A DNA stretch of 52,487 bases from NCBI GenBank assembly GCA_021851715.1, contig JAJZCR010000021.1:1-52487 (forward strand), read 5' to 3'. Shown in pieces: positions 27,189-35,108 of this stretch; within the stretch, counting starts at the first letter, position 1, and each line of letters opens with the position of its first letter. Source of the stretch: Planctomycetota bacterium (GTDB taxonomy: Bacteria; Planctomycetota; Phycisphaerae; WQYP01). A program made the translations under genes and the position numbers. The notes below the pieces were generated by a model, which was not told where the DNA came from, did no database searches, and worked only from the letters and a program-made list of their open reading frames with translations.

Positions 27189-27593
27189 ATGTCTACCACA
27201 CGTCGGGATTTCGTTGGCGCTATGGCCGTGGCCACAGTGGTGGTGGTGGACGGCGGTGTTTTGCGCTCCGCCCTGGAATCACAGGGGACGCCGCCGGACT
27301 TTGAGTTGCAATATCGCACGGGCAATCGCCGGCGCACCATTGAGCGCGTGCGGGAGAATCCCAAAACCATCGATGTATTCACGCCCACGGTGCGTTGCAT
27401 GGTGGATGTGTTTTTCAGTGATCGATGGATTTTTCAATTTGATTTTCCCCCCGCGTCAACGGCCGCCATCCGTCGGCTGGTGCATAACAGCACGTGGGGC
27501 GGCAGCACCAATGAGCTTGACCATAAAGCCGGCGGCCAGGGCTGGAAGAACGCGCACTTTTGCCGGCGCGAAATCCGCGTCTTGGGCGCGTGA
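27189..27593 (+). pseudogene. remnant: Tat signal fused to half a discoidin domain
   Basis: A 134-codon open frame has AAGGGG before the ATG. Residues 1-25 are a Tat signal (STTRRDFVGAMAVA). From about residue 38 on it matches the last 100 residues of the protein at 44051: FELQYRTGNRRRTIERV versus YELQYHHQGRWITLDHI, and RRLVHNSTWGGSTNEL versus RLLVHDASWGGGASEI. The entire catalytic barrel and the first strands of the binding module are missing, about 600 residues. I read it as an in-frame internal deletion of a 44051-like gene. It could still yield a small exported protein, but half a discoidin fold is unlikely to be stable. Confidence 0.7.
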
Positions 27594-27649
27594 GCGCGGA
27601 GTCGCGTGCGGCGGCTTAATTACCGGCTTATTTAAAGGAACGGGAAATT

Positions 27650-28981
27650 ATGGCGACACCTTCACGCCTGGCGATGCACGGCGGCCCCAAGGCTGTTCCA
27701 GAAGGCTTGATCGCCAAGTGGCCCCCGATCAGCGATGTCGACCGTCGCTATATATTGGATTCCCTGGCCGGCGACAACCATGCGTTTGGCCCGAATTGTC
27801 AGGCTTTTGAAAAGGAATTTGCCGCCTGGAACGGCAATCGCCACGCCATCACGACCAATTCCGGGACCGCGGCGCTGCACATGTCCGTGGCGGCGTGTGG
27901 CTGCGGAGCCGGGGACGAAGTGATTGTAACCGCCTATTCCTGGTCGAGTTCAGCCACGGCCATTTTGCACCACAACGCGATCCCGGTGTTTGTGGACATC
28001 GATTTCGATACCATGAACATGGACGTGGCGAAAATAGAAGCGGCCATTACGCCGCGCACCAAAGCGATACTGGTGGTGCATTTGCATGGTCTGGCGGTGA
28101 ATATGGATGCGGTGCTGGCCATCGCCCGGCGGCATCGTCTGCGCGTCATTGAAGACGCCTGCCAGGCCCATGGGGCCACATTCCGCGGCCAAAAGGTTGG
28201 AACCTGGGGCGATTGCGCCGCTTTCAGCTTCAATCAGAACAAATCATTGTGCTCCGGGGAAGGCGGCATGTTTGTCACCAATGATGAGCGGTTGCTGCAA
28301 CAAGCACGGATGATCTGGTCCTTCGGCGAAACACGCACGCCGTCGCAAACCCGCGATTACCATGCCTACGCCCTGGGCTGGATGTACCGCAACAATGACT
28401 TGACGGCGGCGTTCGGGCGGGCGCAGCTCCTGCGATTGAGCGAGTATATTCAGGCGCAACGCGAAAACGCCGCGGTGCTGCAAGCCGAGCTGCGCGGCGT
28501 CAAGGGTTTGCATTTGCCGGCGGAACCGGTAAATCATGGCCATACGTATTACAATTTTACCTGCCGCATTGACGCCGCTGCGCTGGGGTACAGCGGCGAC
28601 GTCTCCAAGCTGCGCGATGCGACGATGGTGGCGCTGAACGCGGAAGGAGCACCGGTGGGCGTGTGGCAGCAATTTATTTTACCGGCCATGACGGTCTTTC
28701 AGGCGAAAAACGCCTTTGGCAAGGGGAGCCCCTGGTGCCTGGCGGAGGCGGTGAATTATGACCCGGCATACTTCCCAGTGGCGCAGCGCCATACCGAGAG
28801 TCATTTTGGTATGACCACACCGCTGCGGTCTCCCAACGCCGCGCAAACAGCGCGGGCCGTGGCCGGTGCCATTCATAAGGTCTTTGATCATCTTGACGAT
28901 TTGATGGCGCAGGTGGACCGTCAACCGCGCGATATGGCAAGGGGTAGCGCTGATGTTGCGGGCGGGAATGGCGCAAGTTGA
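27650..28981 (+). CDS. DegT/DnrJ/EryC1/StrS family aminotransferase
   Basis: This is a 443-residue PLP-dependent enzyme of the sugar aminotransferase family (fold type I). Visible marks are TTNSGTAALHMSVAACG (cofactor phosphate region), FVDIDFDTMNMD, VIEDACQAHGA (Asp contacting the PLP ring) and AFSFNQNKSLCSGEGG, where the Lys at about residue 198 should form the Schiff base. Family members transaminate keto-sugars or keto-cyclitols using Glu or Gln. Placed between glycosidase and hydrolase genes, it may act on a keto-sugar or inosose from the degraded glycan; that is inference. The start has AAAGGAA upstream. It overlaps the next gene by 29 nt. Confidence 0.88.
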   Translation: MATPSRLAMHGGPKAVPEGLIAKWPPISDVDRRYILDSLAGDNHAFGPNCQAFEKEFAAWNGNRHAITTNSGTAALHMSVAACGCGAGDEVIVTAYSWSSSATAILHHNAIPVFVDIDFDTMNMDVAKIEAAITPRTKAILVVHLHGLAVNMDAVLAIARRHRLRVIEDACQAHGATFRGQKVGTWGDCAAFSFNQNKSLCSGEGGMFVTNDERLLQQARMIWSFGETRTPSQTRDYHAYALGWMYRNNDLTAAFGRAQLLRLSEYIQAQRENAAVLQAELRGVKGLHLPAEPVNHGHTYYNFTCRIDAAALGYSGDVSKLRDATMVALNAEGAPVGVWQQFILPAMTVFQAKNAFGKGSPWCLAEAVNYDPAYFPVAQRHTESHFGMTTPLRSPNAAQTARAVAGAIHKVFDHLDDLMAQVDRQPRDMARGSADVAGGNGAS

Positions 28982-30221
28982 CATCACGCCGCCACTGGGC
29001 GTGGAAATCGCGGGGTGGCTGTATAAAAAATACGCCCAAACCATCGCGGATCCCCTCTATGCGCACATCCTGGTCGTCGAAGACAATAAATTACGTATGG
29101 CCATGATTTCGCTGGATCTGCTCTCGACGCCATGGAAGTTGGTGGCGGCGATCCGCGACCGGGCCGCCGCGGCGGGTTGCCCGCCGGAAAACGTGATGGT
29201 TTGCGCCACGCACAATCATGCCGGCCCGGCGGTGGCCAATCTCGGCCAAACCGCCCGCGATGACGCGTACTGCATGGAGCTTTGCCGGCGCGTGCGGGAA
29301 GGTCTGGCTACCGCCATCGCCAATTTACAACCGGCCCAGTTCGCCACGACCAGCGCTCTCGAGCACCGGGTGAGCTTTATCCGGCGGGCTATCATGAAGG
29401 ATGGGTCCGCTTTATGCCATCCCCCGTTTGGCAACAAGATTCGCTCTCTGGAAAGCGTGATTGATCCGGAAGTGGGCATTGTGGCCATTGCGGATATGCA
29501 ACGCCGCCCACTGGGCTTTGTGCTGAATTTTGCCTGCCATCCCACGCACCACGGGCATGATGGCGTGGTGACCGCGGGCTGGCCGGGGGCGCTCTACCGC
29601 GGCTTGCGGCGGACGTTTGGGCCAAAGTGCGTAACGTTGCTCTTAAACGGAGCATTGGGCGATGTGTTCCACCGCGACGCCCTGAATCCGGATTTTGTGG
29701 ATGTGCCGGACCGTATCGGCGGCGTCTTGGCGGACCATGTGGCCCAATGCTTTGACGCACTGGAATTTAACACCTCCGGCACGCCGGCTATTGACAGTAA
29801 AACATTGCAACTCCCGCTGCGCGATCCGGATGGCCCGTGGGGTGTGAGCCAGCCGTTTCGCCAACGCTTTGCCAACGACCAGGTGTACGAGCAAATGCTG
29901 GAGGCTTTGCGCCGGCGTTACCGCCGACAGCCGTTTGCCCACGCGGAAATTCAGTCCGTTCACTTGAATGCGGAGACGGCCCTTGTGGGCCTACCGGCGG
30001 AGCCCTTCGCGGCCATTGGCCTGCGCATCAAAATGCAATCGAGAGTCGCTAAAACCTACGTGGTGGGGTTGGCCAACGGTATGGTGGGGTACATCCCCAC
30101 GGCAGAGGCTTTCTCGCATGGCGGCTACGAAGTCACGCTCGGCCTGCATAGCAAGTGTCAGCGGGAATCCGGTGAGATGCTGGTGCAAGCCGCGGTGGCG
30201 CTCGTTAATCAAGGCGGATGA
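28953..30221 (+). CDS. neutral/alkaline ceramidase-like hydrolase
   Basis: This is a 422-residue protein resembling the N-terminal catalytic domain of neutral/alkaline non-lysosomal ceramidases. Marks are AQVDITPPLGVEIAG at the start, VMVCATHNHAGPA, LNFACHPTHHG and NGALGDVFH; the histidines would bind catalytic zinc. No signal peptide is present, so it is probably cytoplasmic. Planctomycetes carry many such proteins, often in sugar-catabolism loci, and true ceramide cleavage is not implied. The ATG at 28953 has AAGGGG upstream; an in-frame ATG at 28968 is the alternative. Overlap with the aminotransferase gene suggests translational coupling. Confidence 0.85.
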   Translation: MLRAGMAQVDITPPLGVEIAGWLYKKYAQTIADPLYAHILVVEDNKLRMAMISLDLLSTPWKLVAAIRDRAAAAGCPPENVMVCATHNHAGPAVANLGQTARDDAYCMELCRRVREGLATAIANLQPAQFATTSALEHRVSFIRRAIMKDGSALCHPPFGNKIRSLESVIDPEVGIVAIADMQRRPLGFVLNFACHPTHHGHDGVVTAGWPGALYRGLRRTFGPKCVTLLLNGALGDVFHRDALNPDFVDVPDRIGGVLADHVAQCFDALEFNTSGTPAIDSKTLQLPLRDPDGPWGVSQPFRQRFANDQVYEQMLEALRRRYRRQPFAHAEIQSVHLNAETALVGLPAEPFAAIGLRIKMQSRVAKTYVVGLANGMVGYIPTAEAFSHGGYEVTLGLHSKCQRESGEMLVQAAVALVNQGG

Positions 30222-30395
30222 CCTGCGGAAGCCGGGCCGCCGTGCAATGGTCAGAGAGAGAAACGCCGACGCAGCCAGATTGGCCCGCTCGCAATCCCGA
30301 TGTCCATCGGGACAGCAACACCACATCATTTTCCACCAAAATTAGCAACGGTGGTGGTGGACGGCGGAGCCGGATATTCACATTATCGGCGATTG
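30222..30395. other. intergenic with hairpin
   Basis: There is no gene here. A perfect 7-bp stem TCCCGAT / ATCGGGA with a 4-nt loop lies at 30295-30312, without a U-run. It may mark the end of the preceding operon. Confidence 0.35.
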
Positions 30396-30469
30396 TTGCG
30401 CAAATATATAACAGACTTGCGCAACGGTACAAGATAATAACTTGACTCGCTTTGGGCCGAGCGCATAAT
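30396..30469 (+). promoter_or_regulatory. tandem operator 9 and promoter
   Basis: The units TTGCGC-N5-TATAA (30396) and TTGCGC-N5-TACAA (30417) are 21 bp apart. The -35 box TTGACT is at 30442-30447 and a -10 box CATAAT at 30464-30469. The layout is the same as operators 5 and 7, but what follows is a sigma-like gene instead of the conserved leader RNA, which reappears only at 31201. Confidence 0.75.
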
Positions 30470-30595
30470 GAATGTTATGGTTGTTTGTAATCGTCCTCGG
30501 CTTGGGCCGAGGGCAGCAGTATATGACGCGGTGTATCGCTCGCTCAGGGGGCGGATTTGGCTGCGTTTAATAATGCTGGAAAACGGGGTGAGTTC

Positions 30596-31114
30596 ATGAG
30601 TGTTATGCACGATTCGATGCCGGTTACGGATGTGATGATGGGGCGTTGTCTGGGGCGGGCCCGTCACTGGCGAGTTCCCGGCAACTGGGCCAAGGCCCAA
30701 TGGGCGGAGGAAATATCAGCGGAGGCGGAGCTGGCGGCGGTTGCATTCACTCCGAAAAATGCGGTGGAATTGCCAGTGCAGACACGGCAGCAAAGCGTCA
30801 TTCAAAACCACCTGCTCCAACGCTACCGCCAGGAATGGTGTTTCAACAGGCACTGCGGCGGGCAGGTGATCGCAGAACCGGTGGCAGCGCCGGTTCAGAG
30901 CCAGCGCGATTCCAACGCGGCACGCATCCAGCAGGCCTTGGCCGCACTTCCCGCATCGGACCGAGAACTGATCACGCAGCTCTACTGGGAAAAACAAACG
31001 GAAACACAGATTGCCCTGGAAGCCGGGGTCAGCGTACCGGCGATTTGTAAACGCAGGCAGCGGATATTGCAACGTTTATCGGGCCTGCTGAAAAATATTC
31101 GGGATGAGGGTTAA
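30596..31114 (+). CDS. sigma-70 region-4-like protein
   Basis: This is a 172-residue protein. The ATG at 30596 follows GGGGTGAG. The C-terminal 65 residues have the region 4 helix-turn-helix pattern of sigma-70/ECF factors: RIQQALAALPASDRELITQLYW, then TETQIALEAGVSVPAICKRRQRILQRL, which would contact a -35 element. The first 100 residues do not show a clear region 2 (-10 recognition and core binding), although LLQRYRQEWCF may be a diverged piece. It could be a minimal sigma factor, or a DNA-binding regulator derived from one. It is co-transcribed with two PEP-CTERM genes and sits under operator 9, so it could carry the sugar signal on to other promoters (inference). Confidence 0.7.
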   Translation: MSVMHDSMPVTDVMMGRCLGRARHWRVPGNWAKAQWAEEISAEAELAAVAFTPKNAVELPVQTRQQSVIQNHLLQRYRQEWCFNRHCGGQVIAEPVAAPVQSQRDSNAARIQQALAALPASDRELITQLYWEKQTETQIALEAGVSVPAICKRRQRILQRLSGLLKNIRDEG

Positions 31115-31200
31115 TAAAATGAGCCTGTGTGCAATTAAATAAGTAGAACGGTTGAGTTGAAAAAAGAAAGGCAGGTGTTGATCCAGAGAGAAAAGTAACG

Positions 31201-31288
31201 CTGGACCCGCTCGGCGGTATCCAGTTTTCAATGGTTTATTGTTGTTGCGTTTTTTTAAGGCTAAGTTTTTTATTAAGGGAGTCCTCAC
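31201..31288 (+). promoter_or_regulatory. leader hairpin between sigma-like and PEP-CTERM genes
   Basis: A hairpin at 31201-31224 (CTGGAcCCGC, TCG, GCGGtaTCCAG) is followed directly by TTTTC. The next 60 nt match 17320-17385 and end in GGGAGTCCTCAC before the ATG. It resembles an intrinsic terminator placed between two genes of one transcript, and so could set the ratio of sigma-like protein to PEP-CTERM protein. Confidence 0.5.
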
Positions 31289-33001
31289 ATGAAAAGTTTT
31301 TCCAATAGCAATCGTAAGAATGTTTTCCTCACCACTTTAGCTACAGCAGCGGCTGTGGCCGCGTTCGGCGTGGCGGGTACACCCCAGGCCACGGCGACCA
31401 ACCTGGACCAGAATTTCTGGATTGGCCCGACTCCGGGCAACGGTACCTCGGGCGGCAACTGGGGCACCGCCGCCAACTGGCAGGTAAATCTGAGCATCAA
31501 CAGCGTGAACTACGTCGGCCATTGGGTTCCCGGATCAAATGGCAATGGCAGCTACGACAGCAGCATAACGCCCTCAGGCTCCGGTGCCACCGGCGGCTAC
31601 CAGGATGACGAGTATATTAACAATGGCAGTACGCTCAACAGCACGCCCAGCGGCGGTTATAATTACACCGCCAATCCATACACAGTTATCGTCAATACCA
31701 ATCTGTCCGCCAACACCAGCTACCGGGACCTGCAAATCAACTCGGCGTTCAACTTTGCCGGTGCCCCGCAGCCCCAATCGCCGGTAACCGTCGAGGTTGA
31801 TTCCGGCGGTTATCTGCTCAGCGGCCAAACCGCGATTTCGGGCGGCGGTGTCGATGCCACGCTGGCCATTAACGGCGGCACGGCTTACCTCAACGGAGGG
31901 ACCAGTGTCGGCCAAAGCCTGAATTACACCTCACCCGGCCAGGCCACTGGCTACCTGGATGTCTCTTCCGGAACGCTGTACACCAGCAATGTCTATGCCG
32001 GCAACCAGTCCAACGGCGTGGTTAACCTAAGCGGTACCGGCGTCATCAACACCAACACCACCCCATCGGGCGGCAACTTTTATGGGGGTGTTGATCTGGG
32101 GAACGGTTCCACGACCGTCACAGTAAATGGTTCGCCCGTTTTCTATCCCGGCGTGGGCACCATGAACCAGACCGGTGGCACCCTGGATATTGGCCGCACC
32201 GTTAACGTCGGCCAAAGCTCCGCCGGCTATTACAACATGTCCGGTGGAACCATCAACAGTTTTGACCCTAGCCGCCATTTCTGGATCGGCACCAACGCCG
32301 CTGGAACCTTAAATGTCAGCGGCGGCACAGCCAACTTGGCCAATGTGGAAGTTGGCAGCGATAATGGCAATACCAGCAACACGCCCAACGGCTTGCTGGA
32401 AGTCAGCGGTGGAACCGTAAGTATGGACAGCCTGGCCGTCGGCAATCCGGACAACAAGGGCACCGGCACCTTGCGCATCACCGGTTCCGGCGGAACCATC
32501 GGGACAACCAGCCCGCGTGGCGAGCTTAACACCTACGCCAACGCCGTTCTTGATTTCCAGGTTGGCTCAACCGGCGTTAGCGCGCTCCAAGCCACCACCG
32601 GCAATCCCACTGATGGCCGGGCCATCGTGAACCTTTCCGGCACGTTGGAGCTCGATTTGCTGGGCGGCTTCACGCCCACCCATGGACAAACCTTTGTACT
32701 GGTCAGCACGGATGTAACCGCGGCCGCCAGTGACGGTGAAGCCGGCATTGTTACTAACGCCGTAACCTATTCGGCCAGCAATGTGACCAGCTACACCAAC
32801 GCCGGCCTTAACTTAGATCCAACAGACGCCGCGAATTGGAGTTGGGCCGTGGATCCGGTCGGGCCCTCTGGCAGCCCCACTGGATACCAATTGGTGGCCA
32901 CGTATATCGGCCAGCCGACCATTCCCGAACCCGCGACGCTGGGCTTAATGGCCGTGGCCGGTGCAGGCTTGCTGCTGATCGGCCGGCGGAAACGGGCCTG
33001 A
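31289..33001 (+). CDS. large PEP-CTERM beta-repeat protein (paralog 3)
   Basis: This is a 570-residue exported protein. The N-terminus MKSFSNSNRKNVFLT and signal peptide are nearly the same as in 17386, followed by NFWIGPTPGNGTSGGNWGTAANW and WVPGSNGNGSYDSSITPSG. The middle has repeats of the form GTLNVSGGTANLA, GVVNLSGTGVINTN and GTMNQTGGTLDIG. The segment SGTLELDLLGGFTPTHGQTF and the tail YIGQPTIPEPATLGLMAVAGAG with GRRKRA follow. Its 3' part combines a piece nearly identical to 13123 (near 32800-32850) with a piece identical to 17386 (from 32903), so it is a mosaic. It is probably a surface or matrix fibre protein. Confidence 0.88.
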   Translation: MKSFSNSNRKNVFLTTLATAAAVAAFGVAGTPQATATNLDQNFWIGPTPGNGTSGGNWGTAANWQVNLSINSVNYVGHWVPGSNGNGSYDSSITPSGSGATGGYQDDEYINNGSTLNSTPSGGYNYTANPYTVIVNTNLSANTSYRDLQINSAFNFAGAPQPQSPVTVEVDSGGYLLSGQTAISGGGVDATLAINGGTAYLNGGTSVGQSLNYTSPGQATGYLDVSSGTLYTSNVYAGNQSNGVVNLSGTGVINTNTTPSGGNFYGGVDLGNGSTTVTVNGSPVFYPGVGTMNQTGGTLDIGRTVNVGQSSAGYYNMSGGTINSFDPSRHFWIGTNAAGTLNVSGGTANLANVEVGSDNGNTSNTPNGLLEVSGGTVSMDSLAVGNPDNKGTGTLRITGSGGTIGTTSPRGELNTYANAVLDFQVGSTGVSALQATTGNPTDGRAIVNLSGTLELDLLGGFTPTHGQTFVLVSTDVTAAASDGEAGIVTNAVTYSASNVTSYTNAGLNLDPTDAANWSWAVDPVGPSGSPTGYQLVATYIGQPTIPEPATLGLMAVAGAGLLLIGRRKRA

Positions 33002-33267
33002 CACTCTCTTCAAGTGATGGCCGGCGGCGCACCGCCGCCGGCCTCTTGTTGATCGGCGGCCGATGGGCCGGCCAACCAGCCTGCGGGCGGCGACTCCGCA
33101 ACGTTTTGGATGGCCTTTTTCCGCAAGAGCTGCTTTTTTAGGAGAAAGGCGGATGAGAAAATTATCTACATCTTCCATTTATCGTGCGTATGTGGCACTG
33201 GTGGCGCTGGGGGCCGGTACGGCGGTGGCCGCGAGCGGCGGAGTCAGTCAGGGCGATATCACCGTGA
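32903..33267 (+). repeat. 365-bp identical repeat, copy 2
   Basis: This is identical to 18958-19322 as read. Here it leads into the full-length PEP-CTERM gene at 33153, so this is likely closer to the parental arrangement than the truncated gene at 19208. Confidence 0.85.
33019..33051 (+). terminator. strong hairpin after PEP-CTERM gene (copy 2)
   Basis: This has the same stem-loop as 19074-19106, GGCCGGCGG / CCGCCGGCC, followed by TCTTGTTG. It separates 31289-33001 from 33153-33905. Confidence 0.55.
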
Positions 33268-33905
33268 GCATTACCGCTAACGGCAATCTGGACCCAACCA
33301 CTTATACTTATGCCGGCAGCGGCGGGTATTTCAGTTTTGGCTCCGGTTCGTACAACGGGGTGGCTTGGAACAACCTCGCAGTCGGCCAGGAGGTGGGCAA
33401 CCCCGACGAACTTAGCGTGGGGGCGGTTGGAGTTAACAACACCGCGGCTTCGGGCGGGATGGTCGAATTTGCGGCGGTGGACAACAACTTTGTACTGGCG
33501 GTTAATTCGCTGGCGGCTGAGTTGCAAACCGCGTTCAATGGCGACCTCAACGGTGGCGCCTCCGGTGATAGCGCGGGCCTTCTGGGTGGGGCCGGCGAAG
33601 CGGCCGGCACTGTGCCTGCGGTGAGCCAGGGCCAAAGCTACACATTTACCAACCCACCGTATAGCCAGGCCTTTTCGCAAACCGAACCCAACCAGAGCAT
33701 TCGCAGCGCGGACATAACCGGGGCGATGAGCCTTTATGCCGACGCCGGTGCCAACTTCAATGCGCCCGGATTCCTGGGAAATATTTCCACGGTGGCCAAT
33801 GTATTTCCCGGCCCGGTGACCATTCCCGAACCCGCCGCGCTGGGGCTGATGGCTGTGATGGGTGCGGGCTTGTTGCTGATTGGCCGGCGGCGGCAGCCGG
33901 CCTGA
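33153..33905 (+). CDS. PEP-CTERM secreted protein (full-length relative of 19208)
   Basis: This is a 250-residue protein. The ATG at 33153 follows AGGAGAAAGGCGG. The signal sequence spans residues 10-29. The mature body of about 185 residues (ITANGNLDPTTYTYAGSGGYFSFG, GVAWNNLAVGQEVG, MVEFAAVDNNFVLAVNS) is not one I recognise. The tail is TIPEPAALGLMAVMGAGLLLIGRRRQPA. It shares its whole signal-peptide region with the shell gene at 19208. Operator 10 begins 18 nt after its stop codon. Confidence 0.86.
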   Translation: MRKLSTSSIYRAYVALVALGAGTAVAASGGVSQGDITVSITANGNLDPTTYTYAGSGGYFSFGSGSYNGVAWNNLAVGQEVGNPDELSVGAVGVNNTAASGGMVEFAAVDNNFVLAVNSLAAELQTAFNGDLNGGASGDSAGLLGGAGEAAGTVPAVSQGQSYTFTNPPYSQAFSQTEPNQSIRSADITGAMSLYADAGANFNAPGFLGNISTVANVFPGPVTIPEPAALGLMAVMGAGLLLIGRRRQPA

Positions 33906-34213
33906 ACCGATAGCCGCAGCCGTTTGCGCTGTCGTATAAAGGATTTGCGCAGCGGTATAAATGCGGGCGGTAATAGGCGGTTATAATAACGCGGTGGATT
34001 GCGGTGGTCGGCACGGTTCCGTGCTTCTGAATTTACCGCTGGCAGTCCGTGGCCGACGTGGTGTGCGTGATGCCGATTCGCATCACGCAAGCGCCGCCGG
34101 GGCCAGCCGATTGTGATTGGGCCACTAGAAGCTAGGAGCTCCGCCATGAGCACGCATCCAACCATCCATCCACTACCAAACAGTGCCACGCCCTGCGGCC
34201 GCAGCCGCGTCTA
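33867..34213 (+). repeat. PEP-tail/operator/pilin-leader cassette, copy 3
   Basis: This is related to 11341-11686 and 14687-15031. The operator part best matches that near 800-900 (CCGATAGCCGCAGCCG). The stretch just before the pilin ATG (GATTGGGCCACTAGAAGCTAGGAGCTCCGCC) is identical in all three cassettes, while 34083-34111 has diverged. Confidence 0.7.
33924..33987 (+). promoter_or_regulatory. tandem operator 10 and promoter
   Basis: TTGCGC-N5-TATAA units start at 33924 and 33945, 21 bp apart. A perfect -10 box TATAAT is at 33982-33987, 37 bp from the second TTGCGC. It drives the pseudopilin operon E-F-G. Confidence 0.76.
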
Positions 34214-35048
34214 CTCCCGTCTGCCGCGAAGCGGCTTCACCCTCGTGGAACTTCTGGTGGTGATCTCCATTATCGCGATACTCATCGCATTGCTGCTGCC
34301 GGCGCTGGCGGCGGCCCGGCAATATGCCATTCAGGTGATGTGCCTAAGCAATATGCGGCAGACGTACACGGCCTGCGTCGGCTACGCCACCTCCAACCAG
34401 GGGTTCTTTCCGCCGGGCACATACGACGTGGCGGTCGCGGCGAACCATTACGACCTGCCGGATCGCTATGCCGCCTGTTACCAGTTTGATTCAAACAAAG
34501 GTGATTTCGGCTACGTGCCACCGGCCGCTTACAGTGACTGTAATTTCGACTGGGACACCAACCAGGTTTACGGTCCCCTGCTGGCACCGTACCTGGGGCC
34601 GGTTCCTCCGTTAGCGGCCGGTGCCAATCCATTGGACAACGTTACGCCAAGCGACGCGGTGCTGGCGTGCGCTTCCACCATGGCCAACCCCAACATCGTC
34701 AAGCTGCCCGATGGGCAGGCGGACCCGTTCTTCTACGCTTTCTGGTACGGGATGCCAAGCGAAAACCCGACTGCTTACGGGGCGGTCCAGCCCAGATTCG
34801 GCGTGGTCACCGAGCAGGACATGCACCAGAACCTTGTCGGCGTCAACGAGGCGACCGGTAAGCCTATGAATTACATGCTAAGCTGCAGTTTCATGGGTCT
34901 GGGTTGGGGATTCGGTAATTTCAATCCCTTCGGCTTCGTACACGATGGGGGCAAGACCATGAACGTGATGGAGGTTAATGGTTCGGCCTTTACCGTCACC
35001 AGTATTCTTGACGGTACAAACTATGTGGCGAGGACCGGCAACTATTGA
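34146..35048 (+). CDS. pseudopilin-like secreted protein E
   Basis: This is a 300-residue pilin-like protein. The ATG at 34146 follows AGGAG and the leader [16 protein letters not shown] is as in copies B and C. It has only one CTCCCGT unit (34214-34220), so the leader reads [21 protein letters not shown] in frame, with about 31 residues before the cleavage site. The post-helix sequence [25 protein letters not shown] places it with C, F and G. The C-terminal segment [14 protein letters not shown] replaces the H-x10-DG motif of the other subfamily. It is first of three tandem pilin genes, perhaps co-assembling. Confidence 0.88.
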   Translation: MSTHPTIHPLPNSATPCGRSRVYSRLPRSGFTLVELLVVISIIAILIALLLPALAAARQYAIQVMCLSNMRQTYTACVGYATSNQGFFPPGTYDVAVAANHYDLPDRYAACYQFDSNKGDFGYVPPAAYSDCNFDWDTNQVYGPLLAPYLGPVPPLAAGANPLDNVTPSDAVLACASTMANPNIVKLPDGQADPFFYAFWYGMPSENPTAYGAVQPRFGVVTEQDMHQNLVGVNEATGKPMNYMLSCSFMGLGWGFGNFNPFGFVHDGGKTMNVMEVNGSAFTVTSILDGTNYVARTGNY

Positions 35049-35108
35049 TAAACTGCGGCGTGGGCTACGGCCGCGCGCTGCGGAACAGATTGACACGGAG
35101 GACACCCG

